The position numbers and the translations under genes were made by a program. A stretch of DNA of 64,000 nucleotides from Acidobacteriota bacterium (GTDB lineage Bacteria > Acidobacteriota > Thermoanaerobaculia > Gp7-AA8), in the NCBI GenBank assembly GCA_016184115.1, contig JACPDH010000066.1, positions 62,001 through 126,000 of the forward strand. The letters are read 5' to 3'. Shown in pieces: positions 19,258 through 28,135 of the stretch. The notes under the pieces are model-generated. The model searched no databases and was not told the DNA's origin. It was given only the letters and a program-made list of their open reading frames with translations. Position 1 is the stretch's first letter, and each line of letters opens with the position of its first letter.

Positions 19258-20340
19258 TCAGCCGCGCGAGACGTCCATCGGGCTCATCTCGCCGGCCCAA
19301 AGCTTGCCCTGCGCGAGCGCGACGACTTTGCGCCGGCAAGCGGGGCAGATCCGCTGGTAGTGATCGGTCTTCGACGTCTCGATGTCATAGCGGTAACCGA
19401 GCTCCCGCTCGACTCCGATCAGATCGTCGACGTGAAGCTGCGACGCGTACTCGGCGTCGCAGCGCGCGCACTTCGCCATCCCTTCGCTCTGTCCGACGTC
19501 CTTGTAGAAACTGACGCCGAGCTGCGCGGGACGTTGGAAGATGTGGAAGAACTTCCCGAAGGGAAGCCAGAGCAGCGTGAAGATCACCGTGATCGCGTGA
19601 AGGATCGCGAGAAAATCGTAGGCGTAGCCCTTCATCCAGGTGTAGCTCGCGGTGAGCATGAGACCCGTCACGCTGATTGCGAAAAGCAGGATCAGCGGCA
19701 GGAAGTCTTCGCCGAACTGCTGCAGCGCAGCGGCACTGTGATCGCGCGCGCGTCGACGAAGAGCGAACGCGATTCCGATGATCACGAGGAACGATGCCCA
19801 TACCAGCCCGTGGAAGGTGAGAAACCCAAGGATCGACTCGGTGGGGAATGCGCCGACCTTGAAGCCGAAAAACATCACCGCATACCAGGTCGGGTCCGCA
19901 TCCATGCTCTCGAAGTGGATCCAGCCGAAAACGAGCGGGAATGTGATCGCGAACGCGAGGATGCAGCCCCACATGATGAAGAAATGAGCCGCCCAGCGAA
20001 GCGTTCCGCGGTGACGGATGAACTGGTTGAGCGCGAAATCCTGCGTCAGCCGCTTGACCCAGTTCACCGCATTCGCGCCAACGTACCCTCGCCGGAAGAA
20101 TACTTGCCAGCCTCGCTTCCAGTAGAGGCGCGTCGGCGGCCGCTGCAACCACATCGAATAGCGGTAGACGATGCCGAACGTCGCGAAGAGGACCGAGAAT
20201 GTGTAGCCGACCAGCGCCGCGTCGAAGTGCCGCAGATTTCGCGACCCGAAAACGATCGCCACCGCGAGCACCACCGTAAAGAGCGCTCCCCACGATGCTG
20301 CGGTCCGGCGCTCGCGCGTGAATCCGCTAAGAAGTCCCAT
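19258..20340 (-). CDS. DsrM/NarI-like membrane cytochrome b subunit with C-terminal zinc-ribbon-like tail
   Basis: A 360-aa protein with about seven transmembrane helices, including [12 protein letters not shown] and [20 protein letters not shown]. The spaced histidines and the PFGKxxH ending resemble NarI/HdrE/DsrM haem-b quinone-reactive subunits. The C-terminal 80 residues are soluble and carry CARCDAEY and CPACRRKV, a CxxC pair that could bind Zn or Fe. It is first in the operon, with GGGGA before ATG 20340, and 76 bp separate it from the MopB gene. It most likely exchanges electrons between the quinone pool and the Fe-S/Rieske subunits. The fused CxxC tail is unusual for this fold. Confidence 0.8.
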   Translation of the reverse strand: MGLLSGFTRERRTAASWGALFTVVLAVAIVFGSRNLRHFDAALVGYTFSVLFATFGIVYRYSMWLQRPPTRLYWKRGWQVFFRRGYVGANAVNWVKRLTQDFALNQFIRHRGTLRWAAHFFIMWGCILAFAITFPLVFGWIHFESMDADPTWYAVMFFGFKVGAFPTESILGFLTFHGLVWASFLVIIGIAFALRRRARDHSAAALQQFGEDFLPLILLFAISVTGLMLTASYTWMKGYAYDFLAILHAITVIFTLLWLPFGKFFHIFQRPAQLGVSFYKDVGQSEGMAKCARCDAEYASQLHVDDLIGVERELGYRYDIETSKTDHYQRICPACRRKVVALAQGKLWAGEMSPMDVSRG

Positions 20341-20543
20341 TTTCGTCCCCGTCTTCCTCTCGCCGGTGACGGTAACGGCCGTGGAACGTCTCGGCTATGA
20401 CTTAGGTCGTCCCAGGCCCGATTCGGTCGATTCGTTCAGATCATACGCCCGCGAGCGGCCACCGGCGCCGGTGATGCGCTGGAGCCATGCTGCGAGTTTA
20501 CAGAATCAGGCGGTCGAACGCAGCCTAACCGTAATGGCCCGAG

Positions 20544-21530
20544 CTAACGGTTGACCGCCGCCATGCTCGCGGCGGGATAGCGCATCCCCGAAGTCGCCCC
20601 TTTGGGAAACGCCGTTTCGATCCGGTCGAGATCCGACGCGGTGAGCTCGATGCCGGCTGCCGCAAGGTTCTCGCTGAGATACTTCCGCCGCTTCGTTCCC
20701 GGAATCGGCACGATGTCCTTCCCTCGCGAGAGCACCCAGGCAAGCGCGAGCTGCGACGGCGTGCACCCCTTCTCGGTCGCAATCGTCTCTACCGCCTTCA
20801 CGAGACTGAGGTTCTTCTCGAAGTTCTCACCCTGAAAGCGAGGAGCGTTCCGTCTGTAGTCTCCCTCGGGGATGTCTTCGAACTTGCGGAACTGTCCCGT
20901 GAGGAAGCCGCGCCCGAGTGGGCTGTAGGCCACGAAGCCGATGCCGAGCTCGCGACAGAGCTCGAGGAGCCCCTCTTCCGGATCGCGACTCCACAGCGAG
21001 TACTCGGTCTGCAGGGCCGCGATCGGGTGGACCTTCACCGCGCGGTGGATCGTCTCGGGAGCGGCCTCGGACATCCCGAGGTGCTTCACCTTCCCTTCCT
21101 TCACGAGCCCGGCCATTGCGCCGATCGTTTCTTCGATCGGCGTCTTCGGATCGACACGGTGCTGATAATAGAGATCGATGACGTCGACGCGCAGGCGTCG
21201 AAGGCTGTCGTCGCAGCATTTCCTCACGTAGGCGGGCGAACCGTCGACTCCGAGGAAGCTGCCGCCGGGACCGCGCACGTTGCCGAACTTCGTCGCGAGG
21301 ACGACGCGGTCGCGCAGGCCGTGAAGCGCCTGGCCGACGAGCTCCTCGTTGTGTCCGCTTCCATACATGTCGGCGGTATCGAGAAACGTGCAGCCTTCGG
21401 CGATCGCCTTGTGGATCGTCGCGATCGACTCCGCGCGGTCCGCCGTCCCGTAGAACTCCGACATCCCCATGCAGCCTAGTCCGAGCGCCGAAACTTCGAG
21501 CCCGGACGTGCCGAGCATCCGCATTTCCAT
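20544..21530 (-). CDS. Aldo/keto reductase
   Basis: A 328-aa NADPH-dependent oxidoreductase with a TIM-barrel fold. The catalytic tetrad is visible: Asp and Tyr in [15 protein letters not shown], Lys in [10 protein letters not shown] and His in YYQHRVD. The C-terminal cofactor site is [15 protein letters not shown]-like ([12 protein letters not shown]). The sequence is of the AKR13/YajO-IolS general-stress type that reduces aldehydes. ATG 21530 is selected because GAGGT precedes it by 6 nt; the longer frame to 21971 is Arg/Ala-rich and overlaps the divergent gene. It is monocistronic. Confidence 0.93.
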   Translation of the reverse strand: MEMRMLGTSGLEVSALGLGCMGMSEFYGTADRAESIATIHKAIAEGCTFLDTADMYGSGHNEELVGQALHGLRDRVVLATKFGNVRGPGGSFLGVDGSPAYVRKCCDDSLRRLRVDVIDLYYQHRVDPKTPIEETIGAMAGLVKEGKVKHLGMSEAAPETIHRAVKVHPIAALQTEYSLWSRDPEEGLLELCRELGIGFVAYSPLGRGFLTGQFRKFEDIPEGDYRRNAPRFQGENFEKNLSLVKAVETIATEKGCTPSQLALAWVLSRGKDIVPIPGTKRRKYLSENLAAAGIELTASDLDRIETAFPKGATSGMRYPAASMAAVNR

Positions 21531-21652
21531 GTCGTACCTCCAGCGAGGAATCATAGTGACTCGCGCCGGGTGCCGCCATCGAGCCTCGGTGAACTTCACG
21601 TTCCGATTCCATGCTCGTGCGGCTAAGATCGCGCCTCGACAGAGCCGACTCC

Positions 21653-23176
21653 ATGACTTCTGGAACTGAACGTTCGCCGACGGGAGAGTCTCGGTTTGCG
21701 TTGCTGGTAACGCTCGCCTGGACACTCGCGACACTGCCGCGCCTGCTGACGCACGAGCTCTGGCGCGACGAGGCATGGCTCTGGCTCGTCGCGCTCGACA
21801 GCCACTCGCTGCCCGATCTGTTCCAGCCGCTCGCGCGGAGCGGCCAGGGCTATCTCTTCCCGATCCTCTGCTTCGTCGCGCGCCAGTTTTCCGAGTCGCC
21901 GAGGGCGATGCAGTTCTTACATCTCGCAGTCGCCACAGGCGCGACTTTCGTGCTCGCCCGCTGGGCTCCATTCACACGGCTGGAACGCGTACTCCTGCTC
22001 CTCGGCTACTTCACCTTCTACGAATACGCGGTCATCAGCCGTCACTACGTCGTCGGCATGCTGCTGCTCTGGCTCGCCTGCATCTTCGCTTCAAGGAGGC
22101 AGTCGGCGATCGGAGTCGGCATCGCCCTCGGCCTTGCCTGCCAGACGACGGTGTACGCGTTCATCGTCGCAATCGCGATTCTCTGCGGGTGGATGCTCGA
22201 CCGACGGCTTCGCCGCAGCGAACTCGAACCGCTGTCGCGACGCGATGTCGCGATTGGGTTGACGATGGGAATCGCCGGCGCGATCGCCGGGCTCGTGCAG
22301 TTGATACCGAGCGCGGGCACGAGCTTCGCGCCTGGATGGAAACTCGCGTGGAACGCAGAGCTCGCGCTGAAGGTGCTGCGAATCCCATGGCGCGTCTTCA
22401 TGCCGCTGCCGCGGTTGCAGATGTCAGGTTGGAACCTCAACATGTTCGATGCCTGGCCCCTCGTGGAGGCGGCAGGAGGTGCGGCCCTTCTCCTGATCAC
22501 CATCGCCATGCTCGCGCGCAGGAAGGTGGCGCTCGCGACGTTCTCCATCGGCGCCGCTGGTCTCCTCGCGTTCGGCTACGCGAAATTCGTCGGGGAGATG
22601 CGGCACGGTGGCCACCTCGTTCTCCTCTTCGTTGCGGCGATCTGGCTCGCCGGCGGCCTCGAGTCTCGCGCGGAGACGATTTCCTGGCGCTCCTACGTCT
22701 TCAAGGCGATGCTCGTGCTGCAATGTCTCGCTGCGATGTCAGCGAGCTGGGTCGATCTTCGCCACCCCTTTTCGACCGCCCCCTTGGCGGTGGCCCTCCT
22801 CCGTCGCGAAGGCCTCGACCGACTGCCCCTTCTCGGACATCGCGAGCCTCCCGCGGCCTCGATCGCGCTGGCGCTCGGTCGGCCGCTCTTCGCCCCTTCG
22901 CGCGGAATCTATGCGAAGTATCCCGATTGGGGGCCGACTCAGCGCGAGATGGGAAATCCGCAGCTCCGCTGCGTTGCTCGTGCCCTCGCGCGACGAGAGA
23001 CGCAGGATATCGCGCTCGTGATCAACCGCGCGCTACCCGAATGGGGCGAGCTCGACGCCGCGGGATCCGTCTCCGGATCGATCTGTCGCTCGGAGGACTA
23101 TCACCTCTACCGATTGCGCTACGATCGACTCGATGCAACCGAGAGCCTCGCACAATGCGATGCCATGGGGCGGTGA
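21653..23176 (+). CDS. GT-C-type membrane glycosyltransferase-like protein
   Basis: A 507-aa integral membrane protein with about ten helices. The first periplasmic loop carries [11 protein letters not shown], equivalent to the acidic catalytic motif of PMT/ArnT-type GT-C enzymes that use polyprenyl-phosphate sugars. The C-terminal 130 residues are soluble. It is convergent with two minus-strand glycosyltransferases (GT4 at 23208 and GT2 at 24195), which suggests a surface-glycan locus. ATG 21653 is preferred to 21611 because the upstream codons are basic and non-hydrophobic. Sugar and acceptor are unknown. Confidence 0.75.
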   Translation: MTSGTERSPTGESRFALLVTLAWTLATLPRLLTHELWRDEAWLWLVALDSHSLPDLFQPLARSGQGYLFPILCFVARQFSESPRAMQFLHLAVATGATFVLARWAPFTRLERVLLLLGYFTFYEYAVISRHYVVGMLLLWLACIFASRRQSAIGVGIALGLACQTTVYAFIVAIAILCGWMLDRRLRRSELEPLSRRDVAIGLTMGIAGAIAGLVQLIPSAGTSFAPGWKLAWNAELALKVLRIPWRVFMPLPRLQMSGWNLNMFDAWPLVEAAGGAALLLITIAMLARRKVALATFSIGAAGLLAFGYAKFVGEMRHGGHLVLLFVAAIWLAGGLESRAETISWRSYVFKAMLVLQCLAAMSASWVDLRHPFSTAPLAVALLRREGLDRLPLLGHREPPAASIALALGRPLFAPSRGIYAKYPDWGPTQREMGNPQLRCVARALARRETQDIALVINRALPEWGELDAAGSVSGSICRSEDYHLYRLRYDRLDATESLAQCDAMGR

Positions 23177-23207
23177 ATCGCGACCATGACGCGCGCCATC
23201 GCTGCGG

Positions 23208-24131
23208 TCAAAGCAGTTCTCGAAACATCGCCTCGTACGCAACCGCGCGGTAACTCCAGTCCCACGGTTCGACCGATGCTCGGGCCGCGGCCCCCATGCG
23301 CCGTCGAAGCGCAGAATCGTCCCGCAGTCGACGGAGCCTGGAGGCGAGCCCTTCGACCGTACGGTCGAAGAAGAAGCCGTTCTCGCCGTCGACGATCAGT
23401 TCCGGCATGTTACCGACACGCGTGGTGACGATTGGCAAGCCGCTCGCGGCCGCCTCGAGACATGGGTTAGGCGTCCCCTCGCTGCGGCTCGCGCAAACGT
23501 AGACATCGAGCGATTGGTAGAAGCCGACCATCTCTTCGAGGCCGCGCCAGTGGTCCTCGCGCGCTGCGAGAGCGAGCTCGGCACCTTCGACCGCCGCAAC
23601 GGCGGGCGCGATCACCTCGTGCACGCCACGGTGTCCAGGCCCGTGGTTTGTCAGGCTCCCCGCCCATCCCACGCGAAAGCGCCCGGCGCTTCCCGGCGAC
23701 GAGGCGGGGACGAAAACGCCGGTGTCGACACCGTTCGGTGTGTAGACGATACGGCGACCCAGCACCCCCTCGAACGTCTCGACGAGACCGCGGTTGTTGG
23801 CGAACACCGTGTGTGGAAGGCTCGACAGCATCGCAACGCCCGGCTCGCGCCACGGCCCGTCCAGCTCGAAGTGGCTGCAGATGCCGATCAGTAACTTCTT
23901 CGCGTCGTGACGGAGAACGTGTTCGAGCCAGGGAATCCGCTCGACCTGCAGCCAGTAGTAGAGCAGAACGATGTCGGCGCTCGCGACGTCGTCTTCGGTC
24001 ACTTCGGCCTGATACCGCCTGACGATCCTGAAGGACTCCGCGAGAGCGCGGGTGAGCGCTTCGGTCTTCCGGTCGTGCGCCCACCAAGGGCGGTCGACCA
24101 CGCACAACACCGCCGGCCGTGTGTCTACCAT
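23208..24131 (-). CDS. Family 4 (group 1) glycosyltransferase
   Basis: A 307-aa GT-B enzyme. The C-terminal donor-binding domain has VGWAGSL, then the GT4 E-x7-E region SRSEGTPNPCLEAAASGLPI and VGNMPELIVDGENGF. NGVDTGVF after the inter-domain linker is typical. It transfers a sugar from a nucleotide donor during polysaccharide or glycoconjugate synthesis. It lies 63 bp downstream of the GT2 gene on the same strand, probably in one transcript. The enzyme is rather short because its N-terminal acceptor domain is compact. Confidence 0.9.
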   Translation of the reverse strand: MVDTRPAVLCVVDRPWWAHDRKTEALTRALAESFRIVRRYQAEVTEDDVASADIVLLYYWLQVERIPWLEHVLRHDAKKLLIGICSHFELDGPWREPGVAMLSSLPHTVFANNRGLVETFEGVLGRRIVYTPNGVDTGVFVPASSPGSAGRFRVGWAGSLTNHGPGHRGVHEVIAPAVAAVEGAELALAAREDHWRGLEEMVGFYQSLDVYVCASRSEGTPNPCLEAAASGLPIVTTRVGNMPELIVDGENGFFFDRTVEGLASRLRRLRDDSALRRRMGAAARASVEPWDWSYRAVAYEAMFRELL

Positions 24132-24194
24132 CGGCCATTCAACCTAACATAGCCAGCCGCACTGCTAATGGCCGCACGCGTCTGTTGCAGGTAC

Positions 24195-24989
24195 CTATTC
24201 CCACTCGATGCAATGCCGTGCGCGCGGTGAAGAGGCGTCGAGATCGAGATCGTGGGCAGCAAAGTTGAGCTCGCTGCGCGAAGGTAGCCGCAACGACGAG
24301 GGATCGAGAAAAGGTCGCCATCCGTGCCAGCCTCGCGCGACCTCCTTCGCATCATACGTTCGACACGCGTACTTTCGCATCGCCTGCGCTCTGCTGAGAA
24401 ACAGGTAGTGCTGCAGCCGGAACCGCTCCGGCGCGATCTTCCGGTCAGGAAAGTCGACGATATGCCCGCCAGTCGTCGCGATGTCGACCTTCGCCGGCTG
24501 TTTCTTCCAGCCACGCAGCAGGTGCCACGGCCGCGGCGCAAAATGGTAGTACCAGCGCATCGAGCGGCGAAACTCAGGGTGGTCATGATCGGGATCCTCG
24601 CTCGTCGGAACGAACGTGAACTCCGAGAACTCGATCGTGTTGTATCCCGCCGCATCGGCCTCGGCAATCGCCTCGGTGAGCTTCGTCCCAGGACGCGGCG
24701 GAAGCGGAATCTCGTCGACATCGAGATGCAGGATCCAGTCCGCATCGATCTGTGCGGCGATCTCCTCTTTCCGGCGAAGGATTTGCTGCCATCGATAGAC
24801 GCCGTCGCGAGGAATGCTCTCGATCGTCAGCAGCCCGGCGCCGAGCCGGCGCGAAGCGATCTCCACCGTCGAGTCGGTCGACTCGTTGTCGCAGAGATAG
24901 ACCTCGACTCCCTGCTGATAGAGATGGTCGATGCAGCCGCCGATGAAGCGCTCTTCGTTGTAGCTCGCGACGATCGCGACGACCTTCAA
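24195..24989 (-). CDS. Family 2 glycosyltransferase (TTG start)
   Basis: A 264-aa GT-A enzyme. It begins KVVAIVASYNEERFIGGCID and carries CDNESTDSTVEIA and the metal-binding DADWILHLDVDEI (DVD). A TTG start at 24989 is chosen because a near-consensus GGAGG lies 8 nt upstream and it places the Rossmann strand at the N-terminus. The in-frame extension to 25274 runs through the homoserine dehydrogenase 3' end and is Arg-rich. It resembles enzymes annotated for capsule or rhamnan synthesis. It is cotranscribed with the downstream GT4 gene. Confidence 0.87.
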   Translation of the reverse strand: MKVVAIVASYNEERFIGGCIDHLYQQGVEVYLCDNESTDSTVEIASRRLGAGLLTIESIPRDGVYRWQQILRRKEEIAAQIDADWILHLDVDEIPLPPRPGTKLTEAIAEADAAGYNTIEFSEFTFVPTSEDPDHDHPEFRRSMRWYYHFAPRPWHLLRGWKKQPAKVDIATTGGHIVDFPDRKIAPERFRLQHYLFLSRAQAMRKYACRTYDAKEVARGWHGWRPFLDPSSLRLPSRSELNFAAHDLDLDASSPRARHCIEWE

Positions 24990-25206
24990 TCCTCGTTCCT
25001 CCGAGTGGCGAGAACCACGTCCACCGTGCCCTTCGACGAGCCATCGCAGTACGTTTCGCGACGCGGATGGTACCACCAGAAAACGCTCCGGAACCCCTGG
25101 TTTTGGAAGCAACTCGGGGAGAGGGTGATGCAATCGCCGTCGCGCGTTCTCGTTGGACCATAGTTTGGCGGGGACACGCCTCGTCGTGTCCCCGCCAGTT
25201 CGTTTC

Positions 25207-26163
25207 CTACGCAGCCTGCGCGATGTCGATGATGTCTGCGAGCACCGCGCTCGCCGTCGGAAGCGCGCCCGCACCTCGTCCGAGAAACGTCAGCTCGCCC
25301 GCGGCACGCGCACGGACGACGAGCGCGTTGTTTTCGTAACGGACGGCCGCGAGCGGATCGCCTGCAGCGAGCAGCTCCAGCCTCACCGAAAGTCGCAACA
25401 CGCCGTCGTCGATCCTCGATGATGCAACGTGACGGATGACGCGCCCCTCGCGAAGGGCACGGCGAACGTCGCGCAGCGTCACGCCGCGAATGCCTGAGAG
25501 CTGTACCTCTCCTGCCGGCACACCACCAAAGGCGATGGCCGACAGAATCGTCAATTTCTGCAACGCATCGTGTCCGTCGACGTCGAGCGATGGCTCGGCT
25601 TCGGCGAAGCCGAGCTCCTGCGCCTTCGCCAACGCGTCCTCGAAGCTCTGACCCTCCTCCATCAGCGTCAGGATGTAGTTGCAGGTTCCGTTGAGGATTC
25701 CAGTTAGGCTCTCGACGCAGTCACCCGCGAGCCCCACGCGCAACGTGCGGATCACCGGCACGCCGCCGCAGACACTCGCCTCGAAGCCGACGCGTACGCC
25801 GTGCCGCTTCGCCCGTGCGAACACCTCGCTGCCTTGCGCCGCGAGAAGCGCTTTGTTCGCAGTCACGACGCTCCGTCTCGAATCGATCGCCGCGCCGACG
25901 AAGCGCGCGGCGTCCTCCACGCCGCCGATCAGCTCGACGACGATGTCAGGGTCGCTCGCAAATACGTCCGCGGCGCGTGTCGTAATGATCTCCGGGTCGA
26001 CGCCCCTCCGCTTCTTCTCGCCGTTCCGCACGAGAACGCTCGAGATCTCGAGGTCGATCCCGTGCCGTTCGCGAATCTGTTCACGCCGCTCGCCGAGGAG
26101 CGTTACGAGGCCCCCACCGACATTGCCGCAGCCAAGGAGCCCGATTCTTACGTTCCTCGTCAT
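25207..26163 (-). CDS. hom: Homoserine dehydrogenase (ACT-less)
   Basis: A 318-aa enzyme reducing aspartate semialdehyde to homoserine in the Thr/Met branch. The NAD(P) motif is GLLGCGNVGGGLV. The catalytic domain contains SVVTANKALLAAQG, EASVCGGVPVIRTLR, LTGILNGTCNYILT and AEAEPSLDVDGHDALQKL, matching the family signature. It ends where the catalytic core ends and has no regulatory ACT domain, so feedback inhibition by threonine is unlikely. Its ATG overlaps the metB-like stop (ATGA), which couples homoserine supply to sulfur transfer. Confidence 0.95.
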   Translation of the reverse strand: MTRNVRIGLLGCGNVGGGLVTLLGERREQIRERHGIDLEISSVLVRNGEKKRRGVDPEIITTRAADVFASDPDIVVELIGGVEDAARFVGAAIDSRRSVVTANKALLAAQGSEVFARAKRHGVRVGFEASVCGGVPVIRTLRVGLAGDCVESLTGILNGTCNYILTLMEEGQSFEDALAKAQELGFAEAEPSLDVDGHDALQKLTILSAIAFGGVPAGEVQLSGIRGVTLRDVRRALREGRVIRHVASSRIDDGVLRLSVRLELLAAGDPLAAVRYENNALVVRARAAGELTFLGRGAGALPTASAVLADIIDIAQAA

Positions 26164-27344
26164 GCGATGGCCTCACGTTTCACGACGCCACAACGCGCCA
26201 CGACCAGTGCCTCGTCGAGATCACAGATGAGATCGCGCGGATCCTCGAGCCCGACCGAGAGTCGGAGCAGACTGTCAACGATTCCGACTTCCCGTCGGAC
26301 GTCGGGCTCGACGGAGGCGTGCGTCATCGTCGCCGGGTGAGAAACGAGGCTCTTCACTCCACCGAGGCTTTCGGCGACGGTCCAGAGCCGGAGGGAACGG
26401 GCGAAGCGTCGCGTCCCTTCGAGGTCGAGATCGAGCTCGATGGCAAGCACCGCGCCGGGCCGCTTCATCTGCCTCCTCGCGACGTCGTGCGACGGATGCG
26501 AGGCAAGACCTGGAAAATGGACGCGACGGATGCCCGCGAGTCCGTCCAGATGACGCGCGATCGTCTCCGCGTTGTCGCAGTGCCGCTCGACGCGGAGCCC
26601 CAGAGTCTTCGCGCCGCGCGCGATGAGATAACAGTCGTGCGGGCCGGGCACCGCGCCGACCGCGTTCTGGAAAAAGCGGAGCCGCTCGTGCAGATCGTCT
26701 CGGTCAGTGATGACGATGCCACCGAGAGCGTCGCTGTGGCCGTTGATGTACTTCGTGGTCGAGTGGAGGACCACGTCGGCGCCAAGCTCGAGTGGTCGTT
26801 GGAGACAGGGGCTCGCGAACGTGTTGTCGACCACGGTCACGACACCTCGGCCTTGCACCGCGGCCGTGCAGGCCGCGATGTCAGTGACCTTGAGCAGCGG
26901 ATTCGACGGCGTCTCGAGCCAGAGTAGTTTCGTCTCCGGGCGGAGCGCCGCGGCGACGTTCACCGGGTCCGTCGTATCGATGAACGTGAACTCCACGCCG
27001 AATCGGGCCCAGAGCTTCGTGAAGATGCGCCACGCGCCGCCGTAGAGGTCGCGCGTCGAGACGACGTGATCGCCCTTCGCGAGAAGGGCGACGATCGTAC
27101 CGTTGATCGCGGCCATTCCACTCGCGAATGCGACGCCGTGCCGTGCCCCCTCGAGCGCAGCGAGCGTTTCTTCGAGCGCGCCACGCGTCGGATGGTTGGT
27201 GCGCGCGTAGTCGAATCCACGCGTGACGCCCGGTTCGGTCTGGCCGAAGGTCGATGTGAAGTAGACGGGTGTGTTGATTGCTCCTGTTTGCGGATCGTTA
27301 GGCTGGCCGCCGTGGATGGCGAGCGTGTCGAAGTGCCAGGTCAT
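26160..27344 (-). CDS. Cystathionine gamma-synthase / O-acyl-homoserine sulfhydrylase (PLP)
   Basis: A 394-aa Cys/Met-metabolism PLP enzyme (fold type I). The Schiff-base Lys lies in HSTTKYINGHSD. YARTNHPTRGALE and ASGMAAINGTI bind the cofactor phosphate, and VVDNTFASPCLQRPLELGAD is the PLP-Asp segment. It condenses an activated homoserine with cysteine or sulfide on the methionine pathway; the two specificities cannot be separated by eye. Start ATG 27344 has GAGGAGAG upstream and gives the normal N-terminus (FDTLAIHGGQPND). The 5' side holds a 787-bp region with repeats and possible leader ORFs. It is coupled to hom. Confidence 0.92.
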   Translation of the reverse strand: MTWHFDTLAIHGGQPNDPQTGAINTPVYFTSTFGQTEPGVTRGFDYARTNHPTRGALEETLAALEGARHGVAFASGMAAINGTIVALLAKGDHVVSTRDLYGGAWRIFTKLWARFGVEFTFIDTTDPVNVAAALRPETKLLWLETPSNPLLKVTDIAACTAAVQGRGVVTVVDNTFASPCLQRPLELGADVVLHSTTKYINGHSDALGGIVITDRDDLHERLRFFQNAVGAVPGPHDCYLIARGAKTLGLRVERHCDNAETIARHLDGLAGIRRVHFPGLASHPSHDVARRQMKRPGAVLAIELDLDLEGTRRFARSLRLWTVAESLGGVKSLVSHPATMTHASVEPDVRREVGIVDSLLRLSVGLEDPRDLICDLDEALVVARCGVVKREAIA

Positions 27345-27427
27345 GCTGAGCTCTCCTCTATGTGTTCGTCTGTCGTCGTTGTCGTCGAACGATTGCGGAG
27401 CGCATCGTCCCGGGAAGCCGGTACGTC

Positions 27428-27727
27428 TCAGTGGCCGGCGCCCGGGCGCGTCATCGAGGCGAGACACATCGAAGGGAGAGCGGAACGGGAAACGCGAAAC
27501 GCGGATCGCGAAACGCGAAACGCGGAACGGAAAACGCGGAAGTGCGACGGGGAGAATCCGGACTGCGGCTCGCGAAACGCGAGAAGCGCAATAGCGAGAC
27601 CCTGATAGGGAGCGATCGATGGTGCGGCCGACGGTTCGCTGGTGCCCCACGCGTGCCCATACCGTCGCTGAGCAGATGCCGTCACCATCTGTTTCGTGAG
27701 TACAGCGATGTCTGAGGGACGATGCAT
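27428..27727 (-). CDS. Possible leader or small ORF upstream of metB
   Basis: A 99-codon open frame whose ATG 27727 is preceded by GGGAGGAGTCC, the best Shine-Dalgarno in the neighbourhood. The first ~57 residues (MHRPSDIAVLTKQMVTASAQ, later RRYGHAWGTSEP) look non-repetitive. The rest runs through the degenerate repeat block, reading FRVFRSAFRVSRSAF-like. It ends 83 bp before the metB start. It could be a regulatory leader peptide or a decayed gene extended by repeat insertion. No family is recognised. Confidence 0.3.
   Translation of the reverse strand: MHRPSDIAVLTKQMVTASAQRRYGHAWGTSEPSAAPSIAPYQGLAIALLAFREPQSGFSPSHFRVFRSAFRVSRSAFRVSRSALPSMCLASMTRPGAGH
27474..27600. repeat. Degenerate GCGAAACGCGGAACG-type repeat block
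   Basis: About a dozen imperfect 7-10-bp units such as GCGAAAC, GCGGAAC and GCGGATC follow one another in tandem between metB and its upstream region. The units are too short and irregular for CRISPR. Similar blocks occur at 27918-28135, 36839-36992 and within the coding region near 38020-38060. Confidence 0.7.
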
Positions 27728-27803
27728 GGACTCCTCCCGCCGTGAGCCGGAAAACGCCAGTCGAGTTGTCGGGGAATCGGGGGTGAAAAACGGGAGACCC
27801 GGG

Positions 27804-27851
27804 TCAGCCGCGACAGACGTCGCTAGCGCCCGGGCGGCGCATCATCATCAT
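27804..27851 (-). promoter_or_regulatory. Candidate methionine-rich leader peptide ORF
   Basis: Minus strand ATGATGATGATG opens a 15-codon ORF encoding MMMMRRPGASDVCRG, then TGA. The stop overlaps GACCCGGGTC, followed shortly by TCCCGTTTTTC, an attenuator-like arrangement 460 bp upstream of the methionine pathway operon. No Shine-Dalgarno is visible, so this is a hypothesis. Confidence 0.25.
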
Positions 27852-27917
27852 GGCGGGAACTGCGAAGCGATGCATGTTGGACGAGCATGATAGGGGCGCA
27901 TGCGAGGGCACGTCAAG

Positions 27918-28135
27918 GGGAATGCGGATTGTTGATTGCGGAGTGCGGAACCGGCTTCACGAGTGTGCGGCACCCATTCGATCGAAGCGCACGCATCGAC
28001 GGGCGGTCGACTTCCACGCAATGTCGCGAGAATCTACTCCGCATTCCGCATTCCACATTCTGCGCTACGCAGCCCGCGTTCCGCCTTTCGCGTTCCGCAT
28101 TCCGCATTCCGCATTCCGCGTTCCGCCCTCCCTAC
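27918..28135. repeat. Inverted pair of GGAATGCGGA-type repeats
   Basis: GGAATGCGGATTG...GCGGAGTGCGG (27918-27950) faces an inverted array CCGCATTCCGCATTCC...CGCGTTCCGC (28038-28131), with about 90 bp of unique sequence between them. The array abuts the stop codon of the LRR gene, so it may also form the 3' hairpin of that transcript. Confidence 0.65.

Larger units (their letters stand above)
27345..28131. other. 787-bp leader/intergenic region of metB-hom, repeat-rich
   Basis: Between the metB-like start and the 3' end of the LRR gene there is no firmly supported gene. It contains two degenerate repeat blocks (27474-27600 and 27918-28135), a short ORF starting with four Met codons (27804-27851), and a longer ORF with a strong Shine-Dalgarno (27428-27727). 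The palindrome GACCCGGGTC is followed by a U-run on the minus strand (about 27785-27805). I found no SAM riboswitch core. Confidence 0.55.

Noticed and set aside
18006-20400. Two long plus-strand open frames antisense to the MopB and cytochrome b genes
   Set aside because: Low-complexity Arg/Ala/Val composition; the minus-strand genes have complete cofactor motifs and coupled starts.
27345-27851. SAM riboswitch in front of metB-hom
   Set aside because: I could not find the SAM-I core or a SAM-II-like pseudoknot; only leader ORFs and small dyads are visible.
27474-28135. CRISPR-like appearance of the repeated GCGAAACGCGG sequences
   Set aside because: Units are 7-10 bp, imperfect and without uniform spacers; no cas genes are nearby.
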